Assembly: GCA_002345215.1 (NCBI GenBank)
Contig: DDVH01000022.1
Coordinates: 124,169-188,168 of the forward strand
Reading direction: 5' to 3'
Source of the DNA: Anaerolineales bacterium UBA2317
GTDB taxonomy: Bacteria > Chloroflexota > Anaerolineae > Anaerolineales > Villigracilaceae
DNA length: 64,000 nucleotides
In this document: positions 43,004 to 51,200 of the stretch, piece after piece
Numbering within the stretch: the stretch's first letter is position 1
Layout: every line of letters begins with the position of its first letter
Translations under genes and position numbers: made by a program
Notes under the pieces: model-generated
The model's input: only the letters and a program-made list of their open reading frames with translations
The model's database searches: none
Told to the model about the DNA's origin: nothing

Positions 43004-43609
43004 ATGAAGTACAACTCTCAAATTCATCATCGTCGCTCAATAAGATTGAAAGATTATGATTACACTCAGGCGGGTGCATATTTTATAACGATTTGTTCGT
43101 GTCAAAGAGAAAATATATTTGGAGAAATTGTAAATGGGGAAATGAAATTAAATTCTTGGGGTGAAGTTGCATATAACGAATGGTTTAAGACTGCTGAATT
43201 GCGTTCAAATGTTGAATTATATAAAGAGCAATTTATTGTGATGCCAAATCATATTCATGGAAATGTTTGGTTAAAAGATGTAGGGACACGGCGTCGCCGT
43301 GTCCCTACGGAGAAATTTGGCAAGCCAGTTTCTGGTTCGATACCAACAATTATTCGCGCTTATAAATCCGCTGTAACTTATTCTATTAATAAACTGGAAA
43401 ACTCTCGTGGCTCTGTTATTTGGCAAAGAAATTATTACGAACATGTGATTCGAAATGAAAAAGAACTTGAATTAATTACAAAATATATTGAATATAACCC
43501 CATGAACTGGCAGTTTGACCGCGATAATGCTCAAAACGACTTACCTACATTTGAAAATGCAGAAGATTACATTAAAGATGCCGAAGCCATGATAGGATTA
43601 AAGAAATGA
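43004..43609 (+). CDS. REP-associated tyrosine transposase (RAYT, Y1 family)
   Basis: 201 residues from the ATG at 43004 (another in-frame ATG is at 42998). N-terminal HHRRSIRLKDYDYTQAGAYFITICS is typical. HUH motif in VMPNHIHGNVW and the catalytic Tyr in NYYEHVIRN; then YIEYNPMNW. RAYTs nick and move or multiply REP palindromes. Odd: a 29-base REP palindrome (43280-43308) sits inside the gene just after the HUH motif and is translated as a Gly-Thr-Arg4 run. The stop overlaps the next ATG. Confidence 0.92.
   Translation: MKYNSQIHHRRSIRLKDYDYTQAGAYFITICSCQRENIFGEIVNGEMKLNSWGEVAYNEWFKTAELRSNVELYKEQFIVMPNHIHGNVWLKDVGTRRRRVPTEKFGKPVSGSIPTIIRAYKSAVTYSINKLENSRGSVIWQRNYYEHVIRNEKELELITKYIEYNPMNWQFDRDNAQNDLPTFENAEDYIKDAEAMIGLKK
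43280..43308. repeat. REP palindrome inside the RAYT coding sequence
   Basis: GTAGGGACACGGC-GTC-GCCGTGTCCCTAC, perfect 13-base arms, in frame with no stop. Confidence 0.9.
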
Positions 43610-43944
43610 CCGAACTTTCTTCCCTCAAATGTGTTGCATGCCGTGGTGGTGACCCGATGTTAACCGACGCCGAAATCGCGGAGTTGCATCCGCAAGTGCC
43701 TGAATGGCAAATCATTGAATTGGATGGAATCAAACGCTTACAACGAATTTTCAAAATGAAAAACTATGTGGATGCCGTGACGTTGACCAATAAAATTGCA
43801 TTAATTGCCGAAAAAGAAGACCATCATCCGTTGATTGTGTTGGAATGGGGAAAAGTCACCGTGCAGTGGTGGACGCATGTGGTCAAGGGTTTGCACCAAA
43901 ATGATTTCATCATGGCGGCGAAGACGGATGAGTTGATTGGGTAA
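43606..43944 (+). CDS. phhB: Pterin-4a-carbinolamine dehydratase
   Basis: 112 residues. N-terminal LKCVACRGGDPML is frequent in bacterial PCD proteins; the active-site stretch is EKEDHHPLIVLEWGKVTVQWWTH, with the catalytic His pair. It dehydrates 4a-hydroxytetrahydrobiopterin, or acts in molybdopterin/pterin repair. Its ATG overlaps the RAYT stop, which may be chance from transposase insertion rather than a functional link. No aromatic hydroxylase nearby. Confidence 0.92.
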   Translation: MTELSSLKCVACRGGDPMLTDAEIAELHPQVPEWQIIELDGIKRLQRIFKMKNYVDAVTLTNKIALIAEKEDHHPLIVLEWGKVTVQWWTHVVKGLHQNDFIMAAKTDELIG

Positions 43945-43994
43945 TATATTAGGAATAAAAAGTAGTAGGGTAAAATTATGAGGGAGTGTAATTT

Positions 43995-44738
43995 ATGTTC
44001 AAGGAATACTATAAACTATACTGGATAACATTCCTTAATTTGTGGAAATCTGGCATTGATTGGAAGTCATATAGTGCTGAAGTTTTATCCGGAATAATTG
44101 GGGGATGGTTATTTGTACAAACGAACGGATGGGTAGCAGTAGTAGCTAATATTGGAGACTTTCTTTTATCCATTCTTGCTTTTCCGTTTACATTGGCACT
44201 TTTATATTCTGTTTATAAACTGATAATTACACCTGTAGAAATTTATCGGCATCATATATACCAACTTGAAAAGTATGATTGGAGTAGAGTTGAAATTGAA
44301 CCAGTACCATTTGATATATTAGGTTTAGATGGATGGGGAGTAAAAGTAACGAATAACAAGCATATTCCATTAGAAGAAGTTTCTATTTGGCTTCATGGTG
44401 TTAGAGAAGGGCAAGATTGGCAAATATTGAACAATAAAGAGATTTTTGGTTACTTAAATGAGAGAGCAGAAATATTGTCTTTTGATGTATCAAAAGTACT
44501 TGATACATCAAAAAGCGAAACATTTGCAATAACAACTCGTGAAAGCGGGTTCCCAGTTTTTTTTGTGAGAACCGATAAAAGAAGAGAATTGACAAATTCT
44601 CATATACCTTTAGCAATTGATATTAATATAAAAGCTAAAACAGAAAATTATGAATTGCCACCGAAGTTAATAAGGTTGAATGTTTATTCTGATGGGAAAA
44701 TTTCCATCAGAAAAGATTATGAAAAAGATAAGGATTAA
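43995..44738 (+). CDS. Unknown protein with two membrane helices
   Basis: 247 residues, not recognised. Two hydrophobic segments (about 28-45 and 52-72) near the N-terminus are followed by a cytosolic or extracytoplasmic beta-rich region (about 90-247) with GLDGWGVKVTNNKHIPLEEVSIWLHG, which may be an Ig-like fold. GGGAG lies about nine bases before the ATG; TAAAAT at about 43971 is a possible -10. Composition is more AT-rich than its neighbours. Near its 3' end (about 44687-44712) the gene holds a near-perfect palindrome TTCTGATGG...CCATCAGAA. Confidence 0.6.
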   Translation: MFKEYYKLYWITFLNLWKSGIDWKSYSAEVLSGIIGGWLFVQTNGWVAVVANIGDFLLSILAFPFTLALLYSVYKLIITPVEIYRHHIYQLEKYDWSRVEIEPVPFDILGLDGWGVKVTNNKHIPLEEVSIWLHGVREGQDWQILNNKEIFGYLNERAEILSFDVSKVLDTSKSETFAITTRESGFPVFFVRTDKRRELTNSHIPLAIDINIKAKTENYELPPKLIRLNVYSDGKISIRKDYEKDKD

Positions 44739-44760
44739 CAAAATACTAAAATATTTTTTA

Positions 44761-45180
44761 TTAATCCTTCCACTCACCATTCCCCGTAAACCGCTCTGGG
44801 ACAATGTGAGTAATAAAACCTGTTTGATTTCTGACAGACTCAGGCGGGAAATCAACATCTGCACCCAAATACACATACGCTAAGCGTTGAAGTAAATCAG
44901 CCGCGCCGCCTTCGGTCAAGTAGGCATTTCCATACACAACCAAATATTCTTGTAAGCCGATCGCATTTTTTCCATGTCCAAGCATAGATAACACCACACG
45001 CGAATCTTTTTGAATATTTTTCACTTTTTGATACGCACTCATATGTCCGCACACGAATTCGTCATTTTCAATCCCAACCCAAACCACAGTCACTTGCGGA
45101 CTTCCGTCCGCGTTGAGTGTGGTCAAATGGGCGAGTGGGGCAGAAGCGATTAAATTTTTTACACTATCAGGGATTTTCAT
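44761..45180 (-). CDS. PPOX-class (F420/FMN-type) pyridoxamine-oxidase-fold protein
   Basis: Start at the ATG with AAAGGAA six bases before it. 139 residues with the split-barrel pattern: IASAPLAHLTTLNADGSPQVTVVWVGIEND, SAYQKVKNIQKDSRVVLSM and EYLVVYGNAYLTEGGAADLL. Members of this subgroup use F420 or FMN; substrate unknown. The region upstream of the start lies in a short family 1 remnant. Confidence 0.85.
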   Translation of the reverse strand: MKIPDSVKNLIASAPLAHLTTLNADGSPQVTVVWVGIENDEFVCGHMSAYQKVKNIQKDSRVVLSMLGHGKNAIGLQEYLVVYGNAYLTEGGAADLLQRLAYVYLGADVDFPPESVRNQTGFITHIVPERFTGNGEWKD

Positions 45181-45196
45181 GTGGTTTTCCTTTATA

Positions 45197-45223
45197 TCAT
45201 TCTGAGCGATAGCGAAGGGTGAC
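45197..45223. repeat. Short family 1 remnant
   Basis: TCATTCTGAGCGATAGCGAAGGGTGA: just the two ends of the family 1 element with almost no interior. Confidence 0.6.
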
Positions 45224-45226
45224 AAG

Positions 45227-46789
45227 TTACTTCAAACTTTTCCTTATCTTTTTCAACCTATTATCATCTAGCCATTTGAAAACATGTAACACAGACGGAA
45301 AATCTCCCAGCCAACCCAAGAAATTTCCCCAAAGTTTTGTCAAACCTTTGGGTTCATCAGGCAATGCCACTGCCGATGAAAAATCTACAACTCTATCACC
45401 CAATTGATATACATAACGACTCAATCGTTTTACTTTCGGTTCAGCCAATAAAAACTTTCGCACTTGTTCTCGTTCATCAGGTGTCATCCATTGTGGCAAA
45501 TCGGATGTGGCTTTGAAGTCACAAATCAAGGCTAAATCTTGCAATTGAATTTTATGTTCTTCTTCTAACGTATTTTCTTTGGATACAAAATATTCTATAT
45601 CGGGGTCAATGTGAACTAAATCTTTTAACCACAAACGATTCACAACCGTTCTGACTGCATTTTTTGTGCCAGGTGTTGAAGGGTTGTATAACAAAACTTC
45701 ATTGCGATAATTTTCCCATTCATGCGAAACATCAGGTCCAATGCGAATCGCGTCACATACACCAATGGCAGGCAGTATTGGCGTGCCACACGTTAAGAAA
45801 AATGCATTTTCTCCCATCGCTTCATACATGTATTTTAAACATTCACGATACGCAACTTCACGCGGCATATCGTTATATCTTTTTCCTTTCAATGCACCCG
45901 CATATAAAAAATCTAACTTGAAATAATCGAAACCCCATTCACGCACTTGTTTCATCAATGCCACTAACCAATTTTGCACTTCGGGATGCGTTGTATCTAA
46001 TGCAAATAAATATTCACCCCAATTGAATCCTGCCGAAACAAATTTTCCATGTTCATCTTTCAAAAACCAATCTTTATGCAGGCGAAATAATTTTGATGAT
46101 TTGCTTGCAATCAATGGCGCCAACCATAGTCCAGCCGTTCTGCCTGTTGATTTTATTTTGTCTGCTAACGCTTTCATGCCTGATGGAAATTTTGCATTCA
46201 CTTCCCAATCACCAATGGCAACTTGCCAACCATCATCCACTTGCAACACTTCAAATGGCAAATCGCCTAACGCATCAAACGTCTTATATAAAATTTCTTC
46301 ATCAATCATTGTGTACAGGCTATACCACGAACACCACACACGCGGCACATGATTTTTTTCAACATGACCAAAGCGATTCTTTAATTGCTTGATGTATTCA
46401 TCAAACGCTTGATTCTCATCCCCAAACATGATGAACCATTCAGCTTCATCCGCTTCACTCTTCCCTTCAAGTTGATTCTGAATTTGAAACACATGCGTAT
46501 CCGTAGACAATGCTCCCAACAAAAGAATCTTTCCATCCGCAAATTCCACTGCACCCAACCATGAGCCATGCGGGTTTTCTTCATACGCATATTCGACATC
46601 AATTTGTAATGGATGAAAAATAGCAGGTTTTTGAATCTGCAAAAGTTTTACATCTGTCCACGCCGCCATAGACCATGACTGCCATCCATGGCGATAATAT
46701 TTCACAGGTTGCGATGGCAATTCAATTTGAATACTCTTTGCTTTGATAATTTGTGATTTGTTGATTTCTGGTGATTTGATTTTTGTCAT
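45227..46789 (-). CDS. GH36/GH31-clan alpha-galactosidase-like glycoside hydrolase
   Basis: 520 residues. The GH36 barrel is clear: VPRVWCSWYSLYTMIDEE, VLQVDDGWQVAIGDWEVN, nucleophile D293 in FDYFKLDFLYAG, and acid/base D353 in AIRIGPDVSHEW. The N-terminal beta domain is short (about 145 residues), below most GH36. No signal peptide, so it acts on imported or internal alpha-galactosides. No transporter nearby. TAAAAT is eight bases before the ATG, without a Shine-Dalgarno. Confidence 0.88.
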   Translation of the reverse strand: MTKIKSPEINKSQIIKAKSIQIELPSQPVKYYRHGWQSWSMAAWTDVKLLQIQKPAIFHPLQIDVEYAYEENPHGSWLGAVEFADGKILLLGALSTDTHVFQIQNQLEGKSEADEAEWFIMFGDENQAFDEYIKQLKNRFGHVEKNHVPRVWCSWYSLYTMIDEEILYKTFDALGDLPFEVLQVDDGWQVAIGDWEVNAKFPSGMKALADKIKSTGRTAGLWLAPLIASKSSKLFRLHKDWFLKDEHGKFVSAGFNWGEYLFALDTTHPEVQNWLVALMKQVREWGFDYFKLDFLYAGALKGKRYNDMPREVAYRECLKYMYEAMGENAFFLTCGTPILPAIGVCDAIRIGPDVSHEWENYRNEVLLYNPSTPGTKNAVRTVVNRLWLKDLVHIDPDIEYFVSKENTLEEEHKIQLQDLALICDFKATSDLPQWMTPDEREQVRKFLLAEPKVKRLSRYVYQLGDRVVDFSSAVALPDEPKGLTKLWGNFLGWLGDFPSVLHVFKWLDDNRLKKIRKSLK

Positions 46790-46815
46790 AAGAAAATATT
46801 TTATCTTATTACTTT

Positions 46816-46934
46816 GTCATTCTGAGCCACGTTCTTGTTTTTTGTGGCGAAGAATCTTTACGATAATCTAAGAGACCCTTCGCCGTGGTCTCGATATGTT
46901 GCTTCGCAACTACTCGACCAACGCTCAGGGTGAC
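46816..46934. repeat. Dispersed repeat family 1 with nested family 2 core
   Basis: GTCATTCTGAGCC...GCTCAGGGTGAC ends; very like the copy at 22159, with GTGGTCTCGATATG...AACTACTCGACCA nested inside. Confidence 0.82.
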
Positions 46935-46960
46935 ATAAAAGTTGAGGATTATGAATCAAT

Positions 46961-46988
46961 GATCCCCGAAGAGGGAGGCGGGGTATCC
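46961..46988. promoter_or_regulatory. Imperfect hairpin GATCCCCG...CGGGGTATC upstream of the Lrp promoter
   Basis: Eight-base arms with a purine-rich loop, ending four bases before the -35 of the Lrp gene. It could be an operator for autoregulation or the end of upstream transcription. Confidence 0.4.
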
Positions 46989-46991
46989 ATC

Positions 46992-47020
46992 TTGACGATA
47001 CAATCACTATCAGGTATATT
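46992..47020 (+). promoter_or_regulatory. Sigma-70-type promoter for the Lrp gene
   Basis: TTGACG (46992-46997), 17-base spacer, TATATT (47015-47020). The expected start near 47027 leaves a short leader with GGAAGG. Confidence 0.7.
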
Positions 47021-47052
47021 CGCGTAACTTTCGGAAGGCTGAGATATATCCT

Positions 47053-47556
47053 ATGTATGAATTCGACAAAACAGATATAAAAATCGTCAATTTGTTGTTG
47101 GAAGATGGCAGAATGTCTGCTTCGGAGATGTCTCGTCGTATGGGAGATATTTCTGAACGGGCGATTCGTTACCGTATTGACCGAATGATTGAGGAGGGTG
47201 TGATTCAGATTAGTGCGGTGGTTAGTCCTGAAGCATTAGGTCTTAATATCAAGGCGGATGTGTGGTTGGAAGTGGAAGCCGATAAAGTTTTAGAAGTTGC
47301 TAAAAAAATGGCGGCGTTTGAAAATGTGACGTATGTGGCGTGTAGCATTGGGCAGAATGACATCAGTATTCAAGTGGTGGCGAAAGATACATCGGAAGTG
47401 TATTATTTTGTAACAGAAGTGATACGAAAAGTTCCCGGTGTGCGGAAGACGACAACTTCGATTGTGCCAATTATTTTGAAAGATGTGTATCAGTGGCGAG
47501 TGCCAGAAAAAATTGCGAATGAATTTTCAGAAAGCGAAATAATAATAACGAAATAA
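47053..47556 (+). CDS. Lrp/AsnC family regulator
   Basis: 167 residues. N-terminal helix-turn-helix (KTDIKIVNLLLEDGRMSASEM, AIRYRIDRM) and the RAM ligand-binding domain (VWLEVEADKVLEVAKKMAAF, VACSIGQNDISIQVVA, VRKTTTSIVPIILK). It is the first gene of the aminotransferase-polyamine island and likely senses an amino acid or polyamine product. 16 bases before the next gene. Confidence 0.92.
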   Translation: MYEFDKTDIKIVNLLLEDGRMSASEMSRRMGDISERAIRYRIDRMIEEGVIQISAVVSPEALGLNIKADVWLEVEADKVLEVAKKMAAFENVTYVACSIGQNDISIQVVAKDTSEVYYFVTEVIRKVPGVRKTTTSIVPIILKDVYQWRVPEKIANEFSESEIIITK

Positions 47557-47572
47557 ATATTGAGGAGATTTT

Positions 47573-48871
47573 ATGTTTGGTTCAAAGACGCAGGCATTAC
47601 AGAAACGCGCACAAAAAATTCTGCCATTGGGGGTGAATTCTAATTTTCGTTTTTGGGGTGATGAGATTACACCATATGTTCAAAAAGCCAAAGGTGCTTA
47701 CCTTTGGGATGTAGATGATAAAAAATATATTGATTATCGTATGGCATTTGGTCCCATTATTTTGGGTCATGCTTATGATGAAGTTGATGCTAAAGTAATT
47801 GAAGAAATTCAAAAAGGAATTCTGTTTGCAATGACAGGCGAACTTGAAGTTTCTGTTGCTGAAATGATTGTGGAAATGTCACCTGCCATTGAAATGGTTC
47901 GCATGGCGTGTTCGGGAACTGAAGCCACTATGCACGCTATTCGAACTGCTCGCGCCTATACGGGGCGCGATTTAATTTTAAAGTTTGAAGGCAATTATCA
48001 CGGTTTTCACGATCATACTTTATGGTCAACGTACGCGCCTGTTGAAGCATACGGAAATGCTCGTAGTCCAATCCCTGTGCCAGCATCATCGGGCATTCCA
48101 AAATCAATGCGCGAGTTTATTATCACTTTGCCGTTTAATGATGCAGAAGGTTTTGAACGTGTGATGAAATCTTATGGCGAGCAAATTGGGGCAGTCATCA
48201 CAGAGCCATGTCAGGGAAATTGTGCGGCGATTAATCCGCAAGATGGATTTTTAGAATTGATTCGTAAAAAGACGGAAGAATATGGATGCGTTTTTATTTT
48301 GGATGAAGTCAAAACTGGATTCAGAATCGCGAACGGCGGCGCACAAGAATACTACCGCCTCAACCCTGACCTTGTCACATATGCCAAAGCCCTCGGCAAT
48401 GGTTACCCTGTGGCAGCCTTCGGCGGTAAAAAAGAAATTATGTCTATTATTGGTCATGGTGTGGCACAAGGTGGCACTTATACAAATAACAAGCCCGGCA
48501 TTGCAGGTGCGTATGCTACATTGACATTACTCAAAACAAAACCGATTCTCAAAACCATTGCGGAACGGGGGCAACGATTGATGGATGGTTTGAAAGACAT
48601 TTTTGAAGAAAACGATATTCCTGTTGTCATGACAGGTTATCCCGCTATGTTTTCATTTTCATTGAATATTGATGAAGTCAAAAGTCAACGAGACTGGGCG
48701 AAGAGTGACCATAATCTTTATCTTGAATTAACAGAGAAAGCCATTGCCAAAGGTGTTATGCCAGACCATGATGCCCGTGAGCCATGGTTTATGTCTTATT
48801 CACATTCCGATGCAGATGTTGATGAGACGTTGAATGTATATGCCGAGATTGTTAAAGAAGTGAAGAAATAA
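47573..48871 (+). CDS. Class-III aminotransferase, HemL-like
   Basis: 432 residues, fold type I. PLP Lys K272 in TYAKALGNGYP, D244 in FILDEVKTGFR, and CSGTEATMHAIRTARAYTGR. The closest look is to glutamate-1-semialdehyde aminomutase (FGGKKEIM, VAQGGTYTNNP region), but here no haem genes surround it. In this context a beta-amino acid or omega-amino acid transaminase is more likely. Shine-Dalgarno GAGGAG. Confidence 0.82.
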   Translation: MFGSKTQALQKRAQKILPLGVNSNFRFWGDEITPYVQKAKGAYLWDVDDKKYIDYRMAFGPIILGHAYDEVDAKVIEEIQKGILFAMTGELEVSVAEMIVEMSPAIEMVRMACSGTEATMHAIRTARAYTGRDLILKFEGNYHGFHDHTLWSTYAPVEAYGNARSPIPVPASSGIPKSMREFIITLPFNDAEGFERVMKSYGEQIGAVITEPCQGNCAAINPQDGFLELIRKKTEEYGCVFILDEVKTGFRIANGGAQEYYRLNPDLVTYAKALGNGYPVAAFGGKKEIMSIIGHGVAQGGTYTNNKPGIAGAYATLTLLKTKPILKTIAERGQRLMDGLKDIFEENDIPVVMTGYPAMFSFSLNIDEVKSQRDWAKSDHNLYLELTEKAIAKGVMPDHDAREPWFMSYSHSDADVDETLNVYAEIVKEVKK

Positions 48872-48880
48872 AATGATAAA

Positions 48881-49014
48881 CCGCTGGTCGAGTAGTTCCG
48901 AGCAAAGCGAGGAACGTATCGAGACCAGAAGTAAATTGTAAATAAATATTGATTCAAAACTTGTGGTCTCGATATGTCGCAAAGAACAAGAGCGCGACTA
49001 CTCGACCACCGAGG
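48881..49014. repeat. Dispersed palindromic repeat, family 2
   Basis: CCGCTGGTCGAGTAG...CGTATCGAGACCAG, spacer, GTGGTCTCGATATGTCGC...GACTACTCGACCACCGAGG. The terminal GAGG is the Shine-Dalgarno of the next gene. Confidence 0.82.
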
Positions 49015-49020
49015 ATATAT

Positions 49021-50328
49021 ATGACAAAACTAACATCAAAAGAAATCACTGACCTCAACAAAGAATACACTTTTTTCTCTTGGTCTAATCAGGGACAAGT
49101 GAATCCAATCCCTGTAACGAAAGCAGAAGGTGTATATTTTTGGGATGCCGATGGAAAAAAATATTTAGATTTTGCTTCACAACTTGTGAATACAAATGTT
49201 GGGCATCAACATCCTAAAGTTGTGAAGGCGATTCAAGAGCAGGCAGAAAAATTAACTTTTGCATCGCCAGGCATGGCAACGGAACCAAGAGGTTTGCTTG
49301 GAAAAAAACTGTCAGAGATTACTTCTGGTGACTTGAAAAAAACATTCTTCACCTTAGGAGGAGCCGAAGCGAATGAGAATGCCATCAAGATTGCGCGTCA
49401 ATTTACTGGCAGACATAAAATCCTTGCTCGTTATCGTTCCTATCATGGCGCAACACATGGAGCGATTGCCTTAACGGGTGACTATCGTCGTTTACCTGCG
49501 GAGCCTGCAATTTCTGGAGTGGTTCATTTTCTTGACCCATATTGTTATCGCTGTCCATTTGGTTGGACGAAAGATACTTGTAAGCGTCAGTGTATTGACC
49601 ATGTTGAAGAAGTGATTCAACATGAAGGTCCAGACCAGATTGCGGCGATTATTTTAGAAGGAGTCACAGGTACAAATGGATTAATCATCCCGCCTGATGA
49701 ATATTGGCCCCGCATGAGAGAAATCTGTGATAAGTATGGAATCTTGTTAATCTCAGACGAAGTGATGAGTGGCTGGGGCAGAACGGGCGAATGGTTTGCA
49801 GTGGACAATTGGAAGGTAACGCCAGATATTATTACAACGGCAAAAGGAATTACTTCTGGATATGTTCCGTTGGGTGCAGTGATTGTGCGTGAGCATATTG
49901 CAAAATATTTTGATAGTCACATGTTATCCGCTGGATTAACCTATAACGGACATGCCCTCGCTTGTGCCGCCGCGCTTGCAACGATTGAAGCATACGAAGA
50001 AGACAAGATTTTTGAAAATGCTAAAAAAGTTGGAAAACATTTGGGTAAACGACTCGAAGAATTGAAATCGAAACATCCGTCTATTGGAGATGCTCGTTAT
50101 ATCGGCATGTTCTCTGCAATTGAGTTAGTGAAAAATAGAGAGACAAAAGAGCCAATGGATATTACTGCCTTGAAAAACTTTATGATTTCAAATGGAGTCT
50201 ATGTTTTTAATTTCAAGAATATTTTGTTCATTGTCCCGCCGTTGGTGATTACGGAAGAGCAATTAGATGAAGGCTTGAATCTACTAGATGAAGGTCTGGC
50301 TGAGTTGATGAATAAGCAAATCAGTTAA
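49021..50328 (+). CDS. Class-III aminotransferase (beta-alanine/taurine:pyruvate type)
   Basis: Start at the ATG six bases after the repeat-derived GAGG. 435 residues: YTFFSWSNQGQVNPIPVTKAEG, YLDFASQLVNTNVGHQHPKV, LGGAEANENAIKIARQFTGR, LLISDEVMSGWGRTGEWF, and TAKGITSGYVPLGAV with the PLP Lys. The opening and the NVGHQHP motif fit omega-amino-acid:pyruvate transaminases such as those for taurine or beta-alanine. In the island it could form malonate semialdehyde from beta-alanine. A cysteine-rich insert (YCYRCPFGWTKDTCKRQC) is typical of this branch. Confidence 0.85.
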   Translation: MTKLTSKEITDLNKEYTFFSWSNQGQVNPIPVTKAEGVYFWDADGKKYLDFASQLVNTNVGHQHPKVVKAIQEQAEKLTFASPGMATEPRGLLGKKLSEITSGDLKKTFFTLGGAEANENAIKIARQFTGRHKILARYRSYHGATHGAIALTGDYRRLPAEPAISGVVHFLDPYCYRCPFGWTKDTCKRQCIDHVEEVIQHEGPDQIAAIILEGVTGTNGLIIPPDEYWPRMREICDKYGILLISDEVMSGWGRTGEWFAVDNWKVTPDIITTAKGITSGYVPLGAVIVREHIAKYFDSHMLSAGLTYNGHALACAAALATIEAYEEDKIFENAKKVGKHLGKRLEELKSKHPSIGDARYIGMFSAIELVKNRETKEPMDITALKNFMISNGVYVFNFKNILFIVPPLVITEEQLDEGLNLLDEGLAELMNKQIS

Positions 50329-50331
50329 AAA

Positions 50332-50371
50332 GTTTACAAGTTGAAAAGTTTGAACGTTTAAACATTCAAAC
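50332..50371. repeat. Family 3 repeat, left of the B3/B4 gene
   Basis: GTTTACAAGTTGAAAAG...GAACGTTTAAACATTCAAAC. Together with the preceding 20 bases of the aminotransferase 3' end it matches the right-hand copy at 51110. Confidence 0.75.
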
Positions 50372-50401
50372 TAAATATGGATAGATAGGTAATTTAGAAG
50401 A

Positions 50402-51106
50402 ATGAAACTTATTGTCACAGATACAATCTTTAACGAATTCCCTGATTTAGTTTTGGGTGTTGTCATTTTGCATGATATTGATAACTCACAAAACAAACCA
50501 GAGATTACCGAAATGCTCAGGCAAGCCGAAGCAGAGCTTTCAGGCAAGTTTGGTGGCGTTCCTGTCATTGAGCATCCACACATTGCAACTTGGAGAGAGG
50601 CGTATCGAAAATTTGGAGCAAAGCCGAAAGATTATCCTTCTTCGGTTGAGAATTTAACTAGAAGAGTATTGAATGGAACAAAGCTTGGATATATCAATAG
50701 CCTTGTCTCTTTATACAATACGATTTCGTTAAGACACATCCTACCTGTTGGTGGAGAAGATTTAGATAAAATTGTTGAGGATGTCTACTTAACAAAAGCT
50801 GGGGATGATGAGCCTGCTGTTTTTCTTTTAGGTGAAAAAGAAGCACGTGCTCCGCGTGCAGGTGAAATCATTTATAAAGATGAAGTTGGTGCAATTTGCA
50901 GACGTTGGAATTGGAAAGAAGCGGATAGAACAAAATTAACCCAAGAAACAAAAAATGCTTTCTTAGTCATTGAGTCTTTGCCGCCAGTTTCTCGTGATAT
51001 TGTGGAAAAAGCAATTCATGAATTAGCAGATTCGGTTAAGCAATATTGTGGCGGTAATGTTTCAATAGCATTTTTGGATAAAGAAAACCGTGAAGTTGGG
51101 CTTTGA
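50402..51106 (+). CDS. Stand-alone B3/B4 tRNA-editing-domain-like protein
   Basis: 234 residues. The fold resembles the B3/B4 editing domain of phenylalanyl-tRNA synthetase beta subunits: WREAYRKFGAKPKDYPSSVENLTRRVL, NSLVSLYNTISLRHILPVGGEDLD and GEIIYKDEVGAICRRWNWKEADRTKLT. Free-standing members may deacylate mischarged tRNA or act on small molecules; unproven. The gene is bracketed by about 30-base direct repeats, and the right one re-creates the 3' end of the preceding aminotransferase gene. Confidence 0.85.
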   Translation: MKLIVTDTIFNEFPDLVLGVVILHDIDNSQNKPEITEMLRQAEAELSGKFGGVPVIEHPHIATWREAYRKFGAKPKDYPSSVENLTRRVLNGTKLGYINSLVSLYNTISLRHILPVGGEDLDKIVEDVYLTKAGDDEPAVFLLGEKEARAPRAGEIIYKDEVGAICRRWNWKEADRTKLTQETKNAFLVIESLPPVSRDIVEKAIHELADSVKQYCGGNVSIAFLDKENREVGL

Positions 51107-51109
51107 TAG

Positions 51110-51186
51110 ATAAGCAAACGAGTTAATAAAGTTTACAAGTTTTCAAGTTGGAACGTTTAAACATTCCAACCTGAAAACTTTCAAAC
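51110..51186. repeat. Family 3 repeat with duplicated gene end, right of the B3/B4 gene
   Basis: ATAAGCAAACGAGTTAA echoes ATAAGCAAATCAGTTAA at 50312, then GTTTACAAGTT...AACGTTTAAACATTCCAACCTGAAAACTTTCAAAC. Confidence 0.75.
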
Positions 51187-51200
51187 ACATTTGGAGAAAC

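Noticed and set aside
44687..44712. Palindrome near the 3' end of the unknown membrane protein gene as a terminator
   Set aside because: It lies within the coding sequence and is followed by purines, not a T-run, on either strand.
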